A stretch of DNA of 64,000 nucleotides from Sporobolomyces roseus (taxonomy: Eukaryota > Basidiomycota > Microbotryomycetes > Sporidiobolales > Sporidiobolaceae), in contig JADILM010000002.1 in assembly GCA_016617785.1 (NCBI GenBank), forward strand, positions 1,922,001 through 1,986,000, written 5' to 3'. Below the pieces are notes generated by a model, which was given only the letters and a program-made list of their open reading frames with translations, ran no database searches and was not told where the DNA came from. Every line of letters begins with the position of its first letter. The stretch's first letter is position 1. The position numbers and the translations under genes were made by a program. Shown here in pieces: positions 55,077-64,000 of this stretch.

Positions 55077-58000
55077 ATGAGCATCTCCAAAACTCTCTTC
55101 TTGCGGGACTCTTCTCTCGAATTCTCGGAGGAAGAAATCCTTGATCTCACTCGTTCATCAATCCCTCGAGATGAAGTACTTGTGCTCGACAATGGAGAAG
55201 AAGAAGAAGAAGGTGAGCTTGTATCTCCGGTTCAACTCGTGAAAAAAAACTGCGAGCGCCAACTCCTCTTCTTCCTCCAGCACAGTGCTCCAAATTTCCT
55301 CTTCCTCTTTCTCCTTCTCGAGGTGATGGAGAACAGATGCGTCGGCCAGACCTAAGACTACTCAATCGGCCTAGTTCAAGCTACGACTCACCACCATCCA
55401 AACCTTCGTTCTCAGTTCGCTCTATCGGATTCGGTATCTTTGGCTCTCAGGCCTCATTCAGCCCTCAATGGGAACGGGAAGCGGCAGGAGGGGATGAGGT
55501 ATACTTTGAGGATCAGAGAAGGGATGGGAAGAAGGCGTTAGTCATCAGGATTTGGGATCAAGGGAAGAAAGGATCGAACTCGAGCATCCGTATCACGATC
55601 GAGGTGAGTTTCAGGTTCTCTCAGTCTCTTCCTACTCATATGCCCGGATAGTCTGTTGAATGCTCATCGCTCACGTCCTTCCTCGTTGTACAGCTTCAAA
55701 GAGTCACTCGCATTCAGCTTTCTTCGGGAGGCAAATCCTTCTTTTTCTCCCTTCACCTTCCTCCCCTCTTCGAACTCCTCCCCATACCGTTCGACAGCGG
55801 CAAAGACGGTCCGCCTCGTCAAGTCGACTCGTTCGACGATCACCATTCCCTAGTCGCCCTCTACTCATCCAAAACCCTTCGAATCAACCTTCGTTCACAG
55901 CAAGAAGTACGACCCTTCATGGAGCAGATACAAGCTAGAGATCTGCCGCGAGTCGTCAGCTCGAAGATCACGACGGACGCTGAGCTCAGGATAGGACAAG
56001 ACTTGCTGGAGAAGATGTCGAGGTGGATGAGGGAGATCGAGATTCCAATAGCTTTCCAGGTCGAAAAGCTCCTTCGAAATGGTCTCGTCGATCCGGTCAA
56101 GATGTATAAGCTGAGAGGGAAGATCGAGGATATCGTGAGAGTGCAAGGAGGGACGAATGCAGAACGAATCCTCGTTCTGTTCGCCGAAAGTCTCGTCAAA
56201 CTGGAGGATCTGAGTGAAGAGACGGCTGAGGAGATCATCATCGGAGACGATGATCAAGATGTCAAGATCAAACCACAAAGGAAGAAACGTAAACGACAGG
56301 ACTCTCCAATCGTTCTCCCTGACTCGGACAACTCGGACCAGGACGACGACGTAATCCTTCCTCCTCTCTTCCGTCCCTCTACTCGAACCAGCACCGCTCT
56401 TACACCTCATGAAGTCTCCACCACGGAACTTCTCGCACTCCTCGACCATGCCGTCACTCGATCCGTTGCCTTCGCTCAACTCTACTCTTCCGCAAACTCG
56501 ACCACTCTCGCGCGCCAGCTCACCATCACGCCTTCCGGCTTCGCCTTGACCGGTCCTTTGCTCGAAGACTCGAACAGTATTCTTCGCAGGTACGCCAAAC
56601 CGGAAAACTTCATTCGAGTCGCAGTTCGAGAGGAGGATGGCTCGCTATTCGGCAGAGGATCGGAAAAGATCGTCGATGGGAGGTTCAAGAGATTGTTTCG
56701 CGAGGGATTCGAATTAGGCGGAAGGAAATGGCACTTTCTAGCTTGGGCAGCATCGTCGCTCAAATCTGGTCAAGCGTTCTTCCTCTGTCCATTCGAGGAC
56801 GACGATGGGGCCATGGTCACGCCGCAAAGGATTCATCAAGATATCGGCGACTTCACTGGAACTGAAACGGCAAGGAACCCAGCGAAATACTTTGCTCGAA
56901 TCAGTCAAGCTTTCACCTCTTCGAAACCGTCGATCGCCCTCAACCCTGACCAAATCATCAGAATCGACGACCTCGTCTCTCCCGAAGGATCCTTGTTCAG
57001 TGACGGTGTCGGATTAATCTCCCCTTCGCTTGCTAAGGACGTCGTTGAAGCACTCGGTATGGTCAGCACGTCGACTCGGAAGCTGCCCAACTGCTTTCAA
57101 GTCCGACTTGGAGGAGCAAAAGTGAGCTTATCGTCCCACTCCGTTCCTTCCGAGGAATCTTAGCTGAGCCAAGTACGCTCTGCAGGGGATGCTCCAAGTG
57201 GATCCGAGTCTCGAGGGAAAGCAGATCGCTCTTCGTCCCTCGCAGATCAAGTTCAAGTCCTCACTCGTTACCCTCGAAATCGCCGACACCTTCTCAGCAA
57301 AGACTGGATACCTGAATCGACCGTTGATCAAAGTGTTGGAGGATCTAGGAGTCAAAGCCGATGCTTTCCTTCGTCTCCAGAAATCCGCCACGAAGTCAAT
57401 CCGGCAAGCTCGCTCAAAACTTGAATCGACCGTACGCCTGCTCGACGAGTGGAGCCTCTCGCCATCTTCTCGCCTATCCCAAACTCTCGCTTTCCTCGCT
57501 CGACATTCGAGAACTTCGAAAGCCGCTTTCTCGAATCCCTTCGTCTCGCACTCCCTCGATGCCGCTGTAGTCCATATTCTCCGGGACATCAAGTACAAGG
57601 CTCGTATTCCGCTCTCTGGATGCTACAACCTCGTTGGAGTCGTCGATATTAGCGGTATTCTCGAGGAGGATGAGATCTTCGCACGAATTCAAACCGACGA
57701 TGGGATGATACACCATCTCGAGGGCAGGATTGCAATCTCGAGATCGCCAACAAATCATCCCGGCGATGTTCGCATTGTCAAGGCCGTCGGTCAGCTTCCC
57801 AAGGGCAAGGGAGACAGAATTCGGAAACTGCTCAATTGCGTCGTCTTCTCTGCGAAAGGTGAGCTTCACTTGCTATCTCGAGCATCATCGATTTCTTCTC
57901 ATCTCCTCTCCCTCATAGGTACTCGCTCGCTTCCTTCGATGCTAGCAGGCGGTACAACCTTTCTCTCTCTTTTCGTCCAGGTCTTCGCACGCTGATTCGA

Positions 58001-59141
58001 GTTGTTTAGGTGACCTCGACGGCGATCTCTATCTCCTGTTAACGGAATCGAGCGGACTCCTTCCGACGTGTATCAGTGCTCCAGCCAACTACGATCCTTC
58101 GCCTGTCAAGCTACTCGATCGAGAAGCGAATTTACAAGACGGAGCGGAGTTCTTCTTCGATTGTGAGCTTACTCTTTAACCTCTGTTTGTTCAACTTTGA
58201 GAGTATTGACTCTCTACGGGTTGATCCAGTCATCGCGAATGATCTCACCGCACATGTCGCAAGTCGTCAACTTCGTCTCGCTGATTTCTATTCCGAGGGT
58301 CTACATCACCCTGACTGTCTTAAGCTCGCTCAACTACATTGTGAGCATGCATTCTCTCTCGTACTCTAGAAGACTGAGGCTGATAGCATTGGGCGCAGCG
58401 GATTGCGTTGACTTCGTCAAGTCTGGAACTCCAATCGATCGCAACGATATCCCCCGAATCCCTCTCAAAATGCTAGAAAGGGGAGACCCTGACTTCTTCG
58501 ACACCTCACATCAATACAACTCGCCAAAAGCTCTCGGTCAACTCTACAGAAACATCAAATTCGACTCAGTCAAACCACCGAATCTCGACCCGACAGCACT
58601 CGATCCTCTCCGTTCTCTCACTTCCGCTCTCCTCTCTCTCAAATTCGTCGGACTCTTCAACTCTCGACTACCTCCATCTCCTTCACGACCTCTCGTCGAA
58701 CGCTTCAAGACCTATCTACCTCCCTTCTCCTCTGAACTCGCCAAAATCGCCGAGCTATCGTCACCTCCAGCTTTCGAGGAGGAATTGTTCATGAGCGTGC
58801 TCGTCAAGGCTCAGATTGAGAGGAGTGACAAGTTCACGTTCTCAAGTAGGCGAGAGCGAGTCGATCAGCTATTCAACTTGGTGAGGAAAGAGATTGGAGG
58901 AAAAGATGGAGATCCGCTCATAACGAGGATTGAGACAGCTTGGGCTGCATGGATGATGGCGGTGGAGTATGATGAGGAGCATGCGACGTCGAGACAAGGG
59001 AGGAAGTTTGGATTGAGGAGTTGGGGTTTTCTTGCTTTGGGAGTTTTGGGAGAGTTGCTGGATCAACTCGAGAGGGAACAGGTCGAAGAGATTGTCATCG
59101 AGGAGGACGTTGTTTTTCTTGAAGAGATCGTTATCGATTAG
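55077..59141 (+). CDS. Cellular RNA-dependent RNA polymerase (RNAi, QDE-1/RDR family)
   Basis: Copies single-stranded RNA into double-stranded RNA to feed small-RNA silencing. ATG 55077 (MSISKTLFLRDS) starts a divergent N-terminal half. The catalytic half carries the family pattern: GFALTGPLLEDSNSILRRYA, ENFIRVAVREEDG, FSDGVGLISPSLA, PNCFQVRLGGAKGMLQVDPS, LRPSQIKFKS, and SRSPTNHPGDVRIVKAV. The active-site loop DLDGD reads KGDLDGDLYLL, assembled across an intron near 57860-58010. Further motifs: FIANDLTAHVASRQLRLADF and LGAADCVDFVKSGTPIDRND. The stop is TAG-type at 59139-59141 after a DE-rich tail. Few introns (about six); roughly 1,200 residues, usual for the family. No Dicer or Argonaute gene is in the window. 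Its 3' end faces TOP3. Confidence 0.93.
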
Positions 59142-59262
59142 CATTTCACACATCGTCTCTCGAGAGCAAGGCCACCGAGAGAGCGAAGAAGCGAAGACAA
59201 AGCTATTGATCATTGCTACTACAACAACATATATTATAGACTACTACTATCGGTTCCTTCAT

Positions 59263-62200
59263 TCACCCAGAATCAGACCTCGCACGACCTCTCCCTCTTC
59301 CTCTCGCACGACCTCGACTTGTTCCTTTCGCTCGCGTACCTCGCGATCCTCCCCTGCTTCCCCTTCCTCCTCCTCGTGAGCTCGTCGAGTAGCCGGTCTG
59401 TCCCTCTGCGTCAGGACAAGCGTTCGAGAAGTGACCCTCTGCAAAGCAGGAAACGAGGAACAGTCAGCTCCAAAGTTCTCGACTACGAAGGCGAAAGACT
59501 CTTCATCACTCACGCTTTCCGCACTGTAAACGGGTAGACTCGTCAGTGAAAGCTCTGGGCGTAGACTTGCTCAAAGAGAGACTCACCTTGAAACAGCTGA
59601 GATTGCTAAATCCGCCTGAACCACCTCGAACACCTCCCCCTCGATGATTATTCGAATTATCCTTGTTCGGACAATTCGACGACCAGTGTCCATCTACGCA
59701 CGACCTCGATAGTCAGCTCAAGGAGAAGAAAAGGGGGAGAAAGTAGGCAAGGTACCTTCACCACAGATGAAGCAAGCTCCAGATTGTCCACCTGCTCCTC
59801 CTCCAGTGTTAGTTCTGCTTCCTCCGCCATACCCTCCTCCTCCTTGATCTCGAGTGGGAGCGGAAGGGCAGTCTTTCGACCAGTGACCATCTGCGGGAGA
59901 ACCGTCAAGATTAGCTCTCGAGCTAGGGAGAGAAGGGGATTTCTAGAAGAGAAAACTCACTTTCGCCGCAATTGAAACACGACGAACCAGCTGCACCTCC
60001 TCCTCCTCCACCTCCTTCAGGTCTCGGAGCATTTCCAAAAGTCACCGCGCCACCACCTCGAGGAGCTTCGTCAGCCCAACAGAAGAATCGACATTGCGAA
60101 CCGGCGGAAATTGCAGCGCATTTGAAGAAGACTCGACCTTGATTCGGACCTGCGCGAGTAGGCATAATGAGTCAGCGCTGAATAGAAGTGAATGCGAGAG
60201 AAGCGAGTCTTACCTTCCTTGCTAACGGTTAGGAGTAACGGAGTAAGATCACAGTCGCAACGAAGAGAATCCGAATCGTAAAGGGCTTGAGCAGTTCCAC
60301 CTTGAGCATTACTTCGACCAGTCGAGCGCTATAGAAGATAGGAATCAGCATGTGAAGCGAAGAGCGGTAGAGAAAAGCTGAGACTTACGTTCGAAGTACT
60401 TGGGGCAGATCTCTTCAAAGGTTGCGGTCGACCAGCTGGAGCTCTTGCTCCTCCTCCTGCTCCTCCGGATCCGCCATCTTCGTCCCACTCGAAAAATCCA
60501 CAACTCTCGTCCATCCCCTTCGAGCAAGTCCAGAACGTTCGACCTTTGTTCGGTCCGTCCTTGTTGACCGTTCGAGAGACGGCTGGTTCAGAGCATTTGC
60601 AGTTCGGAGGTTCTGGGTTTCCTCCGACGCCACCATATCCATCTAGAATGTCTAATCGAATGAGTAGGAGCCTGAGGGATGAGAAAGAGAGTGCTCACCC
60701 TCGTCGTCGTCATTTCGTTTCCGTTTCGCTGCTGTTCCTCCTCCTCTTCCGGTACCTCTTGCAGCTGCTGCAGCTCCCCTACCTCCTTTTCCTCTCGTTC
60801 CTGTTTCAGCTGATCCACGACCTCGACCTCTGCCTCGAGCAGCAGGTCTTCGAGGAGGATCATCTCCATCAGAATCATCTTGATCGTCGCTGTCGTTCCC
60901 TCGCCCTGCTCCGCCTCCACCACCTCCACCTCCACCACCTCCATTACCTCCTCCACCCGCGACTCCCGCATTCCCTTCGACGTATTCTCGAACAGTCTAT
61001 CGGAAGCGAACGAACGTGAATCAATGGAGACGAATTCTTTGGAACGAGACATCGGAACTCACAGCTATGAAAGGCACCATCTGTTGTCGAGTTCGAACGT
61101 AGACTTCTCTGTACTCTTCGAGCGTCTGAGCAATAACAGCTTGTTTCGTCTTGGTTCCTTCGCAAATCTGAACCATTCTTTGTTCAGTCTGTTCATCCGA
61201 AACTGAGTCAGCTTGCAGACATCGAGCTTATAGAAGACTTGTGAGCTTACGAGTCGACGAAGATGAGGTTTCGTAAGCGAGTTCTCGAGACCGACACGAT
61301 CGTAAGCCTTGACGAGACCGATTCCGAGTGTAGAAGGAACGAGGTATTCGACAGCTCCTTCTTTCTGCTTCATCACGTATGCTCTATCGATGATCTTGGC
61401 GATATGTTCGGCGATCGTAGCGTCCGTGCCTGAGGAAACCCGCTTAAATCAGCGAAGCTCGACTTTTAGAAACAAAGTGAGCGACTTACCGATTCCGTTC
61501 TTATCCATCAACCCGACGAGATCGGCTTCAGTGAGGAGATTCGGTTGAGAGGTCATTCCTTCCTTGAGTTCGAGTTCGTCTGGTTCGAATTGTTCTCCAA
61601 TCTGGAAATCGGGTAGATGGATGCCTTGCCATTTGTCGTAGATGTAGACGTCGAGATAGTTTCTCTCTCGGATGATCAGACCTACATGACTAGCGAGTGA
61701 GCGTTGGTTGAGGCTGAGAAAGAGAGAGACAGAGCTCACCTTTCGCAGAGAAATGTTCTCCAGCAATCTCGATTTCGACGGTAGTTTCGCTTCCTTTCGC
61801 ATTCTTCGAACAACAAGCGAGGAAGCGTCTCACAATGAGATCGTACACTCGCTTGTCGTCGCCTTGAAGGTTGTTGACGTGTGAAGTTGGATGAATCGGA
61901 GGATGCGCTTTATCGTTCTTCTTGCCGTTTCGTGGTCGTTCGAACCCATTTGCGTTCAGTAAGCTGCGAGTGCTCGAATGATCAATTCGAGATCATTGGC
62001 AGAGTCGAGCGAAAGAAGGGCTCACTTGTTTGCGAATTGACCCCAAGCGTTATCTCCAGTTTGCTTTTCGATCAATTCATTGAAGTCGAAATCTCTATCG
62101 AATTGATCCGTTTCGGTACGAGGATAGCTGAGGATACCCTTCTGATAGAGTTGCTCGGCAATCTGCAAATACTCGCGTCAGAACGGTCATTACTTTCGAA

Positions 62201-63517
62201 GAGGGAGGGAAGAGATGCTTACTTCGAGAATTCGTTTCGGAGTCATGCGAAGTAGTCGAGAACCGCTCTTCTGAAGCTCGACAGTTGTGAGTGGTAGAGG
62301 TTTCCTATTTGTTCACGTCTTTGTTGGTCAGCAACGGCAGAAGAAAAGGTAGTCTTTCTTCGAGGCTCACCATTTCTGAGTAGGTTTCGTTTGTTGCGAC
62401 AAGACAGTGGCAATCGGTTGCGCTTCGCACATACTGAAGATGACTTGAGCTACTTGTTGATCGTACAGGCGTCCACGTCGCCAGGTGAAACCAGTTGTCG
62501 AATCCTCTCGAACGAGTCCAACGTGGATATGCCAGAAAGGTTCGGGGATGAAAGCTTGAACACGCTCATACTGATCGACGACGAATCCGAGTGTAGGGAA
62601 TTGACAAGGACCTGCATGAAGTTCGAAGTCAGCCGAGTTCGATTCGAAGGGATTAGGGAAGTGAAACGAACCGTAACTGATGAGCATATCGACGAGTGCA
62701 GCTACTCTCTTCTGAAGCTCGAGAGATTGTGTACGAGTGAAGATAGCACCGACTCGTAGATCCAGTTCCATACGAGCTGAGACCGCACTCGCTTGAGCCA
62801 TATCGAGATCGACCGGATTTCGACAAGCTTGATTGATCTGACTGTATCGTCGTCGTTTCGTCAGTCAGGGCATCTCAGTGAGGTCGAGAGAACGTAGGGC
62901 TTACGCAGGAATGATAGCACTGAAACGAGCTCGCTTGACGACAATGTTGGGTTTCGCTTTTCGACAAACTTCGGCAACGACCGAACCAATGAATTCTCCC
63001 TCTCGATCGCAATCCGTCCAGATCATCAGATGAGTAGCTTTCCTTGCTTCGGTAGTCAAGTTCTGTTCGATACCCTTGTGTGTTTCGTCCTGATTCACCA
63101 TCCAAACGGGAATAGTCAGTCAAGTTTCAAGCAGAACAAGACCGGGAAGCGAGATCATACCTGAGTGACGAAAGTCTTGACACGAGCATCGAAGAGATCG
63201 ACAGGATCGCAATTCTGCCATCCCCGGTAAGCGTCGTCGAAATCGTTACTCGTCAAATGACCTGCGACTGCAGTCACCACGAAATCTGTCCAAGCACCTC
63301 CATTCCCCATCCTGTACGAGAAGCTGTAGTTCTTGATCCATTGAGGATTTCGAGCGTTGGTCTGTATCGACTAAGACTTGTTAGCGATCGTATAGCGAAG
63401 TTAGAAGTTTGAAGAGAGAAGAGAAAAACTGACAGTTTGGAATTGACCTCCTGACAAGATCTGAGTGATTGACTTTGCGATAGATGGTTTCTCTGCTACA
63501 CACAACCACTTCACCAT
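59263..63517 (-). CDS. TOP3: DNA topoisomerase III (type IA) with GRF, CCHC fingers and RG-rich tail
   Basis: Cuts and passes single strands; with Sgs1/BLM and Rmi1 it dissolves recombination intermediates. ATG 63517 gives MVKWLCVAEKPSIAKSI with the Toprim start; an upstream exon would be leader only because the frame has a stop and no ATG. The acidic metal site is IWTDCDREGEFIG, and the catalytic tyrosine is in ILSYPRTETDQF. The core ends around TEQRMVQICEGTKTKQ, then a Gly-run linker and Asp-rich segment. The tail holds two GRF-type zinc fingers (CKCSEPAVSRTVNKDGPNKG; then CDCDLTPLLLT, GPNQGRVFFKC), three CCHC knuckles (CFNCGENGHWSKDC, CFICGEDGHWSSNC, CFKCGKQGHFSNAC) and an RG/RGR tail to 59263. 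Plan resembles metazoan TOP3A rather than yeast Top3, which lacks the fingers. About 1,000 residues. Confidence 0.94.
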
Positions 63518-64000
63518 CTTGACCTGCTCGCATAGGGAGAGAAGAGCGAGTCAGCTAATCCGATTCATCCTCCAACTTTGTCCACACAGTCGCAGATGAT
63601 TCGAGAGAGATATGAGTAGACTCACGTAGGTCCTGTTTAGCTCTCAGTACCTTGTCTGACCCCTCCAGAGGCTTGATTCAGTCTATACAGCCTTTTGTTG
63701 ATCGAGAATTTGGTGAGGTTCAGGAGAGGTGGGACGCGTTGTTCGGGTAGGTGACGCGTAGCTAAAAGGTTTCTTAGCTCTATATTGTTCTCGGGGAGGT
63801 GTTAAGAGCTCAGTTGGATGCGATGTGGTGAGAAGTCGAGCGATTCAATGTCAAAAGTCAAAAATTCGGATTTCGTTTGGACAACAATCTCATTTCTTCG
63901 CGATAGACTTTCGCAGAGCTCCTCGTCCGATGGAGAGACACTTAAAGGGATTAGGGCGTTGAAGGAATTCGTAAAGTGAGCCGTGAAGCAGCAAAAAGCG
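63518..64000. promoter_or_regulatory. Upstream region of TOP3 with a probable leader intron
   Basis: On the minus strand GTGAGT at about 63622-63627 and GCAG just before the TOP3 ATG suggest an intron in the 5' leader. The remaining 350 bp to the window edge shows no gene or RNA element I can support. Confidence 0.45.

Noticed and set aside
63518..63660. Coding first exon upstream of the TOP3 ATG at 63517
   Set aside because: The joined frame contains a stop and no ATG, so it can only be a leader exon.
1..64000. CRISPR array, bacterial operons, tRNA or rRNA genes
   Set aside because: No spaced repeats, no box A/B pairs or rRNA motifs were found by eye; the intron-rich genes are eukaryotic.

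Overview
This is a gene-dense stretch of a fungal nuclear genome. It holds 20 protein-coding genes, nearly all cut by many short introns (mostly 50-90 bp, usually GTGAGC/GTGAGT at the donor, a GCTGAC/GCTGAT-like branch site and CAG or TAG at the acceptor). The intron style, Zn2Cys6 transcription factor, NCS1 permease, nitrate-assimilation genes and a cellular RNA-dependent RNA polymerase fit a basidiomycete. A nitrate-using yeast of Pucciniomycotina or Tremellomycetes is my guess; the sequence alone does not settle it. Base use is distinctive: TCGA and the arginine codon CGA are very common.

Left part (0-8 kb): a divergent nitrate-assimilation pair, nitrite reductase (minus) and a nitrate/nitrite MFS transporter (plus), share a 656-bp promoter with several GATA sites. 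Just downstream of the transporter lies a decayed piece of a second nitrite-reductase gene in the opposite orientation to the intact one. No nitrate reductase is in the window. 8-18 kb: ATG13 (autophagy initiation), a CPYC glutaredoxin with a possible membrane-anchor leader, and a Zn2Cys6 regulator. 18-25 kb: a secreted subtilisin-family protease with a PA insert, then a type II membrane PC-esterase-like protein. 24.5-28.1 kb: a 3.6-kb stretch without a supportable gene, holding a short TTAGGG tract.

28-43 kb: CDC123 (eIF2 assembly), a purine-cytosine permease, a small GPI-type surface protein, a MAM3/CNNM-like CBS protein, two tandem membrane-anchored GDSL esterases sharing a 14-nt microexon that supplies most of the GDS motif, and a nuclear-type peroxiredoxin. 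43-64 kb: DNA polymerase eta head to head with the mitochondrial ABC exporter ATM1, an unknown tail-anchored protein, an RBM5/RBM10-like splicing protein, an RNA-dependent RNA polymerase, and a topoisomerase III with a long zinc-finger and RG-rich tail.

Most neighbours look functionally unrelated, as is usual in fungi. The clear functional group is the nitrate pair. RdRP and TOP3 are convergent with 121 bp between stop codons. Gene boundaries were assigned by hand from reading frames, splice sites and recalled family motifs; no alignment or database search was run.
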